Source of the DNA: Spirochaetaceae bacterium
GTDB lineage: Bacteria > Spirochaetota > Spirochaetia > Treponematales > Breznakiellaceae
Length of the DNA stretch: 39,681 nt
Reading direction: 5' to 3'
Assembly (NCBI GenBank): GCA_031279015.1
Contig: JAITJI010000027.1
Location: 1 to 39,681 of the forward strand
Shown here: positions 31,036-39,681 of the stretch, piece by piece
Layout: the number at the start of each line of letters is the position of its first letter
How positions within the stretch are numbered: the stretch's first letter is position 1
Translations under genes and position numbers: made by a program
The notes under the pieces: model-generated
The model's input: the letters and a program-made list of their open reading frames with translations, nothing else
Databases searched by the model: none
What the model was told of the DNA's origin: nothing

Positions 31036-32605
31036 ATCCTCCCGTGCCCTGGTGAGGCACGGATCGATCCTCTCCCTCCTCACCCTTGGCTCCCGGGTGT
31101 TGGGACTGGTCCGGGAAATGACCAAGGCGAGCCTTTTGGGAACCAGCGCCCTGTCGGATGCCTTTTCGGTAGCCTTTATGATCCCCAACCTCTTCCGCCG
31201 CCTTTTTGCCGAAGGGTCTATTGCGGCGGCCTTTATCCCCACCTTCAAGGAGTACCTTCCGGAAGGGGATCAAAAAAAAATTCGGGAATTCCTCTCCGCC
31301 ACCCTTACCCTCCTGACATTTTTTGTGTCATTGGCCGTGGCAACAGGAATACTGCTCACTCCCCGGATCATCCCCTTCTTTGGCCTGGAAGAAGCGGAGG
31401 AAGCAGTTTTCCTTACCCGGCTGATGTTTCCCTTTTTGGCCCTTATCTCCCTGGCAGCCTTCTTTCAGGGGATTCTCAACAGCGTTTATGTTTTTACCCC
31501 TTCGGGGCTTGCGCCCATACTGCTCAACCTGGCTACCATCCTCTGCGCCTGGGGTCTAAGTCCCTTTACGGAAAATCCCGCCCGGGCCATGGCGGCGGGG
31601 ATCCTCCTGGGGGGATTTCTGGAGGCGCTCATCCAGTTTCCCTTTGTTCTGAAAAAGGGCTTCCGATTTTTCTTTACCGGCCTCGGAAGGGCGATAAAAA
31701 ACCCCGGCACCCGAAAGATAGTCCGGCTTATCGGCCCCACGATTGTCGGCATGGCGGCCTATCAACTCAACGACCTGGTCTCCACCGTCCTGGCGGGGAA
31801 CGCCGGCGAGGGTGTGGTGTCCAGTCTACAGTATTCCCTGCGGATACAGGAACTGATCCTGGGGGTGTTCGCCGTGTCTATCGGAACAGTATTACTGCCG
31901 GACCTTGCGGAGTATGCCAAATCCTCCCGGTGGGAACTTTACAATGATCGGCTCCGTTCGGCCATAAACATCATCGCCCTTATCACCATTCCGGTAAGTT
32001 TCTTTTCCCTGGCCCAGGGAGAGATCCTGATACGGCTCCTCTTTCAAAGCCGGAGCTTTGATGAAACTTCCGTTACCCTGACCCGGGAAGCCTTTACATT
32101 CCACATGCCCGGACTCTTTTTCATCGCCCTCAACCGGATCCTCGCTCCGGCCTTTTACGCCCAAAGCGATTCCAAATCCCCCACCCTGGCAGGGATCGTC
32201 TCCTTTGGGGCGAACATCGCCCTGGCAGCTTTTCTGTCGGGCCCTCTGCGGGGCGCCGGAATCGCCCTGGCCCTGACCCTGGCGAGCGCAGTTAACACGG
32301 TCCTTCTCCTCGTCTTCCTCAGGCGGAATCCCCGGATATCCCTGGGACCCACCATCCGCTCCATCCTGGGCTACGCCCTCAAGCTGGTCCTCTTTTCCGG
32401 CATGGCGGCCTTCGCCGTCATCCGGATAAACCCGCTGTTCATGTCCCTGTTCGCCGGCAGGGGCCGGCTCATTAGTTACGGACTCCCCCTCCTGATCACC
32501 GCCCTCATCTTCGGCGCGGCGGGGACGCTTCTCCTCCTCATTACCGGGGACAAACAGATCCGCTCTATTGGAAGGATGCTGCACAGGAAAAGGGAGCCAT
32601 CATAG
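31028..32605 (+). CDS. murJ: Lipid II flippase MurJ (MviN)
   Basis: 525-residue multi-spanning membrane protein of the MurJ/MviN family, moving lipid II across the inner membrane for peptidoglycan synthesis. Seen: GSRVLGLVREMTKASLLGTSALSDAFSVAF-type N-terminus (helix 1 with the Arg needed for transport), IPNLFRRLFAEGSIAAAFIPTF, about fourteen hydrophobic segments, QLNDLVSTVLAG, SSLQYSLRIQELILGVFAVSIGTVLLP and RILAPAFYAQSDSKSPT. Usual length is 510-530. It starts inside the phosphodiesterase gene, with only a weak SD, so translation is probably coupled. Confidence 0.95.
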   Translation: MAESSRALVRHGSILSLLTLGSRVLGLVREMTKASLLGTSALSDAFSVAFMIPNLFRRLFAEGSIAAAFIPTFKEYLPEGDQKKIREFLSATLTLLTFFVSLAVATGILLTPRIIPFFGLEEAEEAVFLTRLMFPFLALISLAAFFQGILNSVYVFTPSGLAPILLNLATILCAWGLSPFTENPARAMAAGILLGGFLEALIQFPFVLKKGFRFFFTGLGRAIKNPGTRKIVRLIGPTIVGMAAYQLNDLVSTVLAGNAGEGVVSSLQYSLRIQELILGVFAVSIGTVLLPDLAEYAKSSRWELYNDRLRSAINIIALITIPVSFFSLAQGEILIRLLFQSRSFDETSVTLTREAFTFHMPGLFFIALNRILAPAFYAQSDSKSPTLAGIVSFGANIALAAFLSGPLRGAGIALALTLASAVNTVLLLVFLRRNPRISLGPTIRSILGYALKLVLFSGMAAFAVIRINPLFMSLFAGRGRLISYGLPLLITALIFGAAGTLLLLITGDKQIRSIGRMLHRKREPS

Positions 32606-32750
32606 AGAACATGAAACAGCAAGCAGCCGGCCATGCCGTTTCTCCACGATAACTACGGACTCAGAACTGCAAGCCTCCAAAGAATCCAATCCGGTGGAGG
32701 TGCCGGTTGTTCTCAAAACTGTAGAGGTAGAAATATTTTGAGCCGCTCCT

Positions 32751-32779
32751 AAAACTGAAATTCATGAATTCATTTTCAG
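32751..32779 (-). terminator. Candidate terminator of the anti-sigma-like gene
   Basis: Minus-strand CTGAAA (32779-32774) pairs with TTTCAG (32760-32755), enclosing the 12-bp palindrome AATTCATGAATT, and is followed by TTTT (32754-32751). AT-rich and imperfect, so a weak call. The 198-bp gap between murJ and this gene holds nothing else recognised. Confidence 0.35.
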
Positions 32780-32803
32780 GTTACTGCTCTGTTCCATGTC
32801 TTA

Positions 32804-33646
32804 TTATCCTTCCTTCCGTAAAGTTACTGTTTTTAATTTATATCTTTTGAAAACCAATCGGCTCCGTTCCACCGCCGTACCGGGATTCCGGACAAGTCCT
32901 TGGGCGTCGTTCAGGATGGACTGGGAATCCAGGGGTTTGCTGTCGATGACAAAAAAGAAAGCTTCAAAATCCGGCGCATCATCCAGGATATATGCCTCCG
33001 CCAGGGGGGTCTCTTTGCCCGTGACCAGCCGGGTACTCTGCCCCGGAGCGTATGGATAGTGCAAGGTAACAGCGGATCTGCCGTCTATTGAAAAGATCAC
33101 CCCGTACCGTTCTCTGCCGCTTACCGAATAGGCAAGCTGAATGGTGTTCCCCGCCCGGAGCGCCGTCCCCTCATCCAGGATGACATCGATACTGCCGGTT
33201 TTCAGGTAGATGCTTAATGCTGTGGGCAGGGCAGTCCAGGAAGCCTCCGGGACATCGGCGCTGCCCTTGGCGTCGGTAAGGGATTCCCCGAACTGCCTCA
33301 GGGCGATGGACAGGGAGGGCAGGACAACCACCAAAACCAGGGCCGCCGCACAGAGCCCCCAGACCAGGGGGACCTTATTCCGGAAGAAGGGACTCTCTTC
33401 ATATTTACCCGCTCTGTTCCAGATGTAACGGGATCGGCGGGCCCTTTCCCGTATCTTCGGCAGAATCCACCCCGCGGGATACCGGCCGCGGATATCCGCA
33501 TCGGACTGCCGCAACTCCACCAGGGTTTTCGCCACTTCTCTGTCCGATGCAACCGCAGCTTCAACAATACGTTTCTCTTCATCATTTATATCACCCAGGT
33601 TGTATCGTTCAAGCATCAATATCGAAATAGATACCGGCTCACTCAT
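32804..33646 (-). CDS. Anti-sigma-like membrane protein with DUF4384-like domain
   Basis: 280-residue protein. The N-terminal 90 residues (MLERYNLGDINDEEKRIVEAAVASD, LVELRQSDADIRGRYP; split) resemble the cytoplasmic domain of anti-sigma-like proteins found next to ECF sigma genes. One membrane helix follows, VPLVWGLCAAALVLVVVL (about 92-112). The outer part (GTALRAGNTIQLAYSVSG, YGVIFSIDGRSAVTLHYP) resembles DUF4384, with a GDxI-YxxVxSIDGxG pattern. ATG 33646 overlaps the end of a decayed ECF sigma gene, the usual sigma/anti-sigma order. The frame is open with no lesions. Without its sigma partner it may be an orphan or control another sigma factor. Confidence 0.7.
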   Translation of the reverse strand: MSEPVSISILMLERYNLGDINDEEKRIVEAAVASDREVAKTLVELRQSDADIRGRYPAGWILPKIRERARRSRYIWNRAGKYEESPFFRNKVPLVWGLCAAALVLVVVLPSLSIALRQFGESLTDAKGSADVPEASWTALPTALSIYLKTGSIDVILDEGTALRAGNTIQLAYSVSGRERYGVIFSIDGRSAVTLHYPYAPGQSTRLVTGKETPLAEAYILDDAPDFEAFFFVIDSKPLDSQSILNDAQGLVRNPGTAVERSRLVFKRYKLKTVTLRKEG

Positions 33647-34075
33647 AACCGCTCCTTTTCTCCAATTTTTTCCGTACCTCAAAACGGATATCCCCACAGC
33701 CGCGCCGATCTCTTTCAGGGTCATCCCGCCGGCGTGATACATACAACAAATACCCCGGGATCAACCCGGATTCAGTTTCCAGGATCTCCTCCACGACAAG
33801 CCGCGCCTCCGTGCACTCCAATTCCTGGTCTTTTGACGACAGCACAAATTCGCCCGGGCCCCGGACCTATTCCCGGCGCTGTTTTTGCCAGTGAAGCCGA
33901 TTCAGCAGATGTTGGTTGCTATAGTGTAGAGCAGGCTGGAGGGAAACTGCCCGTGGAATCTTGTCTTCGTCTTGATGAGTTTAACAAACACGTCCTACAG
34001 GGCATCCGGGGCGTCTTCCTCACTGCCGGCCATCCGCCTACAGCGCCGAAGGATCATGGGCCCATATACGGACAT
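33639..34075 (-). pseudogene. Decayed ECF-type RNA polymerase sigma factor
   Basis: Reading the minus strand in pieces gives a sigma-70 region 2/4 protein of about 146 residues. Region 2: MILRRCRRMAG, DAL-stop-DVFVKLI (a TAG where Gln is expected), SSLLYTIATNIC, then a frameshift to LNRLHWQKQRRE, then a TAG. The linker and region 4 read EARLVVEEILETESGLIPGY, a shift to HAGGMTLKEIGAAVGISV (helix-turn-helix), and a shift back to EVRKKLEKRSGYE and stop. At least two stops and three frameshifts, too many for sequencing error. ATG 34075 has SD AAGGGA. The 3' end overlaps the anti-sigma-like gene. Confidence 0.8.
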
Positions 34076-34460
34076 GGGGTCCCTTTTCTCATTTCCCGGC
34101 CCTCTCCTGTCTCGAATTACCAGCTCCAGGAGATATATATACTATAACGCCAAGGCACAGAGAAAATGTACTTTTATTAAAAGATTACATCAGATCGTAA
34201 GGTAGTCTCCTGAAAGCACGGATTTCAAGACGGTTTTCACCAAACCATGAACTGGGTAAACCTGCCCTTAGCGGACAATGATCCGTAATATCAGGAAGTA
34301 TACCCCGGCCAGGGGCGGATGGATCCGGCTCTGGCATACCGGGGAGTCTGTGACATTATCGAAATTACACCCCTTTGCCCGCAGGAAAAATATGCTTCAT
34401 CTTTCCTGCGAACCATGGGGCTGCGTGTCCCGAATACCTACGATATCCGGGATCATCAAA
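34076..34460. other. 385-bp region without recognised gene, with structured hairpin
   Basis: Between enolase and the sigma pseudogene. Stops interrupt all frames of useful length. It holds a bulged inverted repeat, CCCCGG-CCAG (34303-34312) with CTGG-cata-CCGGGG (34331-34344), and a second 8-bp inverted repeat GCAGGAAA / TTTCCTGC (about 34380-34408). Neither is followed by a T-tract on the minus strand, so a classical enolase terminator is not evident. The sigma promoter region (TATAGTATATATAT on the minus strand, near 34130-34145) lies at its lower end. Confidence 0.45.
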
Positions 34461-35783
<1,323 letters not shown>

Positions 35784-35823
35784 TTACTATCTATATCTAT
35801 TGTCCGGTTTTATGAACCGCTCG

Positions 35824-36696
35824 TCAAGTGAGGGGAACCCGCAGAAGGGCCGCCAGTTTTGCCTCTTCACCGGGAGAGAGAAGTCCCGGCAAGATCAGGG
35901 GTATGTGCAAACTTGGGGGGGCAAGGAAACCCGCCTCCAGGAAACGGCGGAAGAGGAGGGCGTGATTCTCCCCGGTATGCACCGGAACGGGGGAAAAGTA
36001 GATCCCCCTTCTGCACCATTGGTCCCGGGAAAGGGCCTTCCGCAGCCTGGAGAAGGGGACGGCGCCCCGCTCCGGAAAGGCGGCGATAAGATCGTAAACA
36101 CAGCGGGCTGCGGCGGCCAGGATCACCGGGGAGAGCAGATCCGAGGGGGGAAACAAACCGGCGGCGGCCTTCTCTACCACCAGGACCCGGGGGCTTCCGG
36201 GCCAGGGCAGGGGCAGTACCGGGACAAGGACGGGAATATCCGGAACAACCGGGAGACTCCTCCCGGAAAGGCCCTCCCGGTCATCGGTAAAGGGCCGCCA
36301 GAGGGACAGAGTCCGGCCCGTTTCCGGAACAGAAGCCGGCATCCCGCCGGAGAACAGGGCTGGGTCGGGGAAGGACAGATCCGAAGGATACCCCGCTGCG
36401 CCCAGAGCCCGGCGGAGGGAATCGTCATCGGCGTAGAGCCGGAAGTCCCGGCCGGGGAAGAGGCAGGCCAGGGCCTTGAGCAGCCTGGCTTCGGAAAAAC
36501 CCGGCAGAGGGGCGGCAAGGCCCCGGGCGGCGGTGTTTTTGATCTCCCGGAAGAGGGCCGGGGGCGTATGACCCAGGAGGGCCCTGCCTCCCTCCTGCCA
36601 GAGATCGACGAGCCGCCCTCCCCCTTCGGTGTAGAGCCGGAAATCCCGGGCACGGCGGATACGGGGGAGGAGCCGGAGCAAAAAAAACTCCTCCAT
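35824..36696 (-). CDS. Aminotransferase-like protein lacking recognisable PLP lysine motif
   Basis: 290-residue protein. The N-terminal part (RLVDLWQEGGRALLGHTPPAL, split; FREIKNTAARGLAAPLPGF) resembles the start of PLP-dependent aminotransferases, where a residue string for sugar/amino acid 'D-G-x-G-H' is followed by a helix. The C-terminus FLEAGFLAPPSLHIPLILPGLLSPGEEAKLAALL resembles an aminotransferase small domain. The central region that should hold the cofactor lysine is short and I see no typical SxSKxx motif, so it may be a catalytically dead relative. The ATG overlaps the helicase stop (TGATG), so it is coupled to it. Function unknown. Confidence 0.5.
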   Translation of the reverse strand: MEEFFLLRLLPRIRRARDFRLYTEGGGRLVDLWQEGGRALLGHTPPALFREIKNTAARGLAAPLPGFSEARLLKALACLFPGRDFRLYADDDSLRRALGAAGYPSDLSFPDPALFSGGMPASVPETGRTLSLWRPFTDDREGLSGRSLPVVPDIPVLVPVLPLPWPGSPRVLVVEKAAAGLFPPSDLLSPVILAAAARCVYDLIAAFPERGAVPFSRLRKALSRDQWCRRGIYFSPVPVHTGENHALLFRRFLEAGFLAPPSLHIPLILPGLLSPGEEAKLAALLRVPLT

Positions 36697-39113
36697 CAAA
36701 CGTCATCCCCCACTTTCATAAACCGGGAGCTCTGATGACGGCTGAGGAACCGCAGTTCCCTGCCGGTCTCGAAACACACCTGGACCAAGGGACCTTCTTC
36801 GCCTTCCTGAATCTCCGTTACCCAGCCGTACCCGTGATCATCATGAAAGAGCCGGTCCCCGGTTTGCCAGCGGCCGTCGGATGACCGGCGCCTCTGCCGG
36901 GAATCGGCCGTTCCGGCGCCGGACTTACCGGAACCACCGGAATGCCGGTCCTGACGGGTGAAGCCGTAGGGAACATCGCCGATGATCCGCAGGGAGGACT
37001 TGCCGGCTTCCCGGAGGAAGATGGATGGCTCCATCGCCATGGTACGACCGAATATCCGGCGCCGGGCACAGGAGCAGAGGTAAAGCTCATCCATTGCCCG
37101 GGTTGCCCCCACGTAGAAGAGCCGCCGTTCCTCCTCAAGGTCATCGTCCTTTTTATCATCCCGGGGAAAGACCCCCTGCTCGATGCCCGTCATGATCACC
37201 CGGCGGAACTCAAGACCCTTGGTGTTGTGGAGGGTGATGAGGGTAACCGTATCTTCGGCGTCTCCCGCATCCTCGGCGATGGAACGGTCAAGTTCGATAT
37301 GTTCAAGAAAATCCAGAAGCCCTGCCCGGGTCGCCGGGTAGAGGCTGGCGGCATTGGCCAGCTCCTGCAGATTGGCGATCCGCTGATTCCCGGCAATTTC
37401 ATCGTGGGACAGGTGGTATCCGGCTATCCCCGAATCCTCCACGAGTCTTACCACACAGACCGAAAGCCCTTCACCGGCCCGGAGTTCCTCCCGAACTTTC
37501 GGAGCGTCCCCCTTCCCCCGGGGCTTCCGCCCGGCGCCGGCTTGTTCCAAAACCGGCTCTCCTTTCCCGCCGGGGACATCCCCCAATTCCTCCCCCGGCA
37601 GATCACCGGCAGGGGAATCGGAAACCGGCTCCGGGACAAGGGCGGCAAGGCCGCTCCCAATAGCCTCCAGAAAGGCGATTAACCCGGCCCGGGCCTTGGC
37701 GGGCAGATCCGGCAGCATTCGCCGGGCCGTTACGGCGAGATCCCCACCGGCGCCGGAATCCGGGGAGGTAAATCCCACGATGCGGTCCACCGTAGCGGCC
37801 CCCACCCCCCGGGCGGGTTTGTTCACCACCCGGCGGAAGGCGACTTCGTCCCGGGGATTCACCAGGAAGGAGAGCAGCGCCAGGGCATCCTTCACCTCCT
37901 CCCGCTCATAGAACTTGAGGGACCCCACCACCCGGTAGGGTATCCGGCGGCGGAGCAGCTCCGTCTCAAAACCCAGGGACTGGGCGTTGGTCCGGTAGAG
38001 GATCGCCCAGCCGGCGTAGGCCCCCTTTCCGGAGGCGCCGGCGCTTTTTTCGATGAGGGCAGCGCAGAAGTCGGTTTCCGCGTCCTGATCAGGCAGAAAA
38101 ACCAGGGTGGGAGTCTTTCCCCCCCCCCGTTCAGCCCGAAGGGTCTTCCCCAGGCGGCCCCGGTTGTAATCCACCACAGAGGAGGCTACCGCCAGGATGG
38201 GAGACGTGGACCGGTAGTTCCGTTCCAGCCGGACAATATCGGCGCCGGGAAACCGATCCGGGAATTCCAGGATGTTCCGCACCTCCGCCCCCCGGAAACG
38301 GTAGATGGACTGATCATCATCTCCTACAACACAGACATAGGTTTCCGGACCGGAGAGCTCCTTCAACAGGGCGAATTGGGCGACATTGGAATCCTGATAC
38401 TCATCCACCAGAATCACCCGGAAACGCTCCCGGAAACGCCGGGCCACCTCCGGCATGGTCCGGAGGATCTCCACAGGCTTCTTGATCAGGTCTCCAAAGT
38501 CCACATTGCCTATCTGCCGGAGCCGCTCCTCATAACGGGCGTAGAGATCCCGGAATTCCCGATGATAGTTGATCCGGTCCAGCTCCGGGTCCTCCGGCGA
38601 AAGAAAATAATCCTTTGCCCGGGAAATATACTGGGCGGCCAATTTTACCTCCGCCCGGGAAAGATCCTCCATGAGGGTCGAAAGCAGGGAGACCGTGTCG
38701 TCATCATCATAGATGACAAAATTCGGGGCAAGCCCCGCCAGGGAACCGTTACGCCGGAGAAACCATGCGCCAAAGGAGTGGAAGGTCCGCAGCATTGCGT
38801 CCCCCGCCCGGGGGTCGATAAGCCGGGCCCGGTCCGCCATTTCCCGGGCGGCCTTGTTGGTAAAGGTCACCGCCAGGATGGACCGGGGATCCATGCCCCG
38901 CTCCCGGATAAGCCATGCTATCTTGGTGGTAATCACCCGGGTCTTCCCCGACCCGGCTCCCGCCAGGATGAGCAGGGGTTTCCCCGTGTGGAGCACCGCC
39001 TCCCGCTGTTCCGGGTTGAGGACCGCAAGATAATCGGGAAGGGGAGAAGCCGAACCTGCCGCCCGGACCTGATATTTGGATCTATTGCTTTCCATATTGT
39101 ATACAAACGCCAT
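36696..39113 (-). CDS. UvrD/PcrA-type superfamily 1 DNA helicase
   Basis: About 805-residue 3'-5' DNA helicase of the UvrD/Rep/PcrA family, acting in repair and replication restart. Motifs in order: LNPEQREAVLHTGKPLLILAGAGSGKTR (Q motif and Walker A), TFTNKAAREM (Ia), VDEYQDSN (II), GDDDQSIYRFRGA (III), ERNYRS (IV), TLHNTKGLEF (V) and YVGATRAMDEL (VI). An acidic Gly/Glu-rich insert lies before motif V. The C-terminus (GDRLFHDDHGYGWVTEI) resembles the PcrA/UvrD Tudor-like end. ATG 39113 is preferred because the promoter at 39137-39164 starts transcription below the longer ATG at 39206; ATG 39095 is also possible. Confidence 0.95.
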   Translation of the reverse strand: MAFVYNMESNRSKYQVRAAGSASPLPDYLAVLNPEQREAVLHTGKPLLILAGAGSGKTRVITTKIAWLIRERGMDPRSILAVTFTNKAAREMADRARLIDPRAGDAMLRTFHSFGAWFLRRNGSLAGLAPNFVIYDDDDTVSLLSTLMEDLSRAEVKLAAQYISRAKDYFLSPEDPELDRINYHREFRDLYARYEERLRQIGNVDFGDLIKKPVEILRTMPEVARRFRERFRVILVDEYQDSNVAQFALLKELSGPETYVCVVGDDDQSIYRFRGAEVRNILEFPDRFPGADIVRLERNYRSTSPILAVASSVVDYNRGRLGKTLRAERGGGKTPTLVFLPDQDAETDFCAALIEKSAGASGKGAYAGWAILYRTNAQSLGFETELLRRRIPYRVVGSLKFYEREEVKDALALLSFLVNPRDEVAFRRVVNKPARGVGAATVDRIVGFTSPDSGAGGDLAVTARRMLPDLPAKARAGLIAFLEAIGSGLAALVPEPVSDSPAGDLPGEELGDVPGGKGEPVLEQAGAGRKPRGKGDAPKVREELRAGEGLSVCVVRLVEDSGIAGYHLSHDEIAGNQRIANLQELANAASLYPATRAGLLDFLEHIELDRSIAEDAGDAEDTVTLITLHNTKGLEFRRVIMTGIEQGVFPRDDKKDDDLEEERRLFYVGATRAMDELYLCSCARRRIFGRTMAMEPSIFLREAGKSSLRIIGDVPYGFTRQDRHSGGSGKSGAGTADSRQRRRSSDGRWQTGDRLFHDDHGYGWVTEIQEGEEGPLVQVCFETGRELRFLSRHQSSRFMKVGDDV

Positions 39114-39136
39114 GTCATCCACAGAGCGCCGATTCG

Positions 39137-39164
39137 ATTCTCCCCAATATACCGCCCTTGTCAA
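39137..39164 (-). promoter_or_regulatory. Candidate promoter of uvrD-like gene
   Basis: Minus-strand TTGACA (39164-39159), 16-bp spacer, GAGAAT (39142-39137). The consensus -35 but a partial -10. It helps to place the translation start below 39130. Confidence 0.45.
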
Positions 39165-39209
39165 GAGACCGAATTGCGCCGTGTAAAAATCTAACCATGG
39201 GGACACACT

Positions 39210-39479
39210 CTATCCAGACTGAATCCGGAGGAACAAATGGGGTTTACCATGGCAGAAAAAAAATTGCGGCACAGTCCCCCTGCGTACATAAATTTCATCC
39301 CCTGTCGCGCCAAGGGCGTTTATTTTAATACCGAATTCGAAAGCGGCATCGGCCGCCGCCAAAGTAATGTCGCCGCGCGGTTGAGCGTTAGACGGGTACA
39401 GCATATCAAATTCCGCTTTAAGACCGTTTTTTTCAACAATCCCGTCATTGTTTCTATACCGCCCCTTTATGCAAAAAAT
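39210..39479 (-). pseudogene. Remnant of family 5 solute-binding protein (peptide/nickel type)
   Basis: A 90-codon open stretch without a proper start gives NNDGIVEKNGLKAEFDMLYPSN-like sequence (here split: NNDGIVEKNGLKAEF, DMLYPSNAQPRGD), followed by FEFGIKINALGATGDEIYVRR. This is the DG-I-x-E-K-xG...LLYPS...GI pattern near the C-terminal lobe of oligopeptide/nickel binding proteins (SBP_bac_5). It opens after a TGA and ends after about 20 residues of unrelated-looking sequence, so both ends are lost. No permease genes are nearby. Best read as a deletion remnant. Confidence 0.55.
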
Positions 39480-39568
39480 TCACACCTGCAACAGGCTCCC
39501 GGGGCGCTTATAAACCACCAGGCCTTTTCAAAAAACTCCGGCCCGGTATTTGGTTTGTGCTGTTCGTT

Positions 39569-39681
39569 TTACAAGAGCAGGAGGGTTCCCGCGGTCAGGA
39601 GGCTTAACCCGGCGGCTGCTTTTTTCGATACCTTCTCCCGGAAGATAAGCCGGGAGAGCAGAACGGTAAAAACAATGCTCA
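39569..39681 (-). CDS. DMT/EamA-family transporter, C-terminal end (partial)
   Basis: The last 36 codons before a TAA stop run off the window's right edge. The sequence (VLLSRLIFREKVSKKAAAGL, then LLTAGTLLLL) matches the end of EamA/DMT drug-metabolite transporters: a helix, the charged REK loop and a final hydrophobic helix. Only the C-terminus is seen, so substrate is unknown. It is followed by the solute-binding-protein remnant. Confidence 0.7.
   Translation of the reverse strand, partial: SIVFTVLLSRLIFREKVSKKAAAGLSLLTAGTLLLL

Noticed and set aside
29725-31248. 507-codon open frame on the minus strand
   Set aside because: Antisense to the coiled-coil and phosphodiesterase genes, whose motifs are clear; its translation is Pro/Gly/Arg-rich without any recognisable domain.

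Overview
The window looks like chromosome from a GC-rich spirochete of the Treponema / termite-gut treponeme type (inference from gene content, not a database match). Pointers are a class I (archaeal-type) lysyl-tRNA synthetase, a TmpC/PnrA-like BMP transporter system, a very large TPR protein with a C-terminal zinc ribbon, PyrI with its zinc site, and nitrogenase-like genes. Almost every gene has a Shine-Dalgarno site, and genes are packed with short overlaps. No CRISPR array, rRNA or intact insertion sequence was seen.

Layout. 1-2562 (+): end of a nitrogenase-like cluster, with a NifK-like subunit cut by the window edge, a NifB-like radical SAM protein and a NifX-like cofactor protein. 2599-4170 (-): pyrBI with an upstream 31-codon leader ORF that ends two bases before an intrinsic terminator, the arrangement of UTP-sensitive attenuation. 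4193-4705 (-): a cysteine-rich MerR regulator. 4706-5188: a regulatory region with dyads and promoter-like elements. 5189-11413 (+): a compact five-gene operon (FGGY sugar kinase, BMP binding protein, double ABC ATPase, two permeases), probably for import and phosphorylation of a nucleoside or sugar. 11433-15031 (-): ogt, a 58-residue unknown with its own promoter, a DUF72 protein, a LacA/Maa-type acetyltransferase, initiator tRNA-fMet and a PrsW-type membrane protease. 15056-20534: shikimate kinase-like protein (+), an 871-residue TPR protein (-) divergent from an orphan solute-binding protein (+), and a lipoprotein (-). 20682-32605 (+): aroA, trkA, two tandem trkH paralogues, class I lysS, glycerate kinase, a coiled-coil protein, a glycerophosphodiester phosphodiesterase and murJ. 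32804-39681 (-): an anti-sigma/DUF4384-like membrane protein behind a decayed ECF sigma gene, enolase, a degenerate aminotransferase-like protein, a UvrD/PcrA helicase, a remnant of a peptide/nickel-type binding protein, and the last 36 codons of a DMT transporter.

The most interesting items are the candidate pyrBI attenuator with leader peptide, the NifK-like/NifB/NifX set, the kinase-BMP operon beside a MerR gene with a 19-bp-spacer promoter, and the ECF sigma pseudogene whose partner gene is still open. Gene functions rest on recognised motifs read by eye; promoters, operators and terminators are candidate calls.
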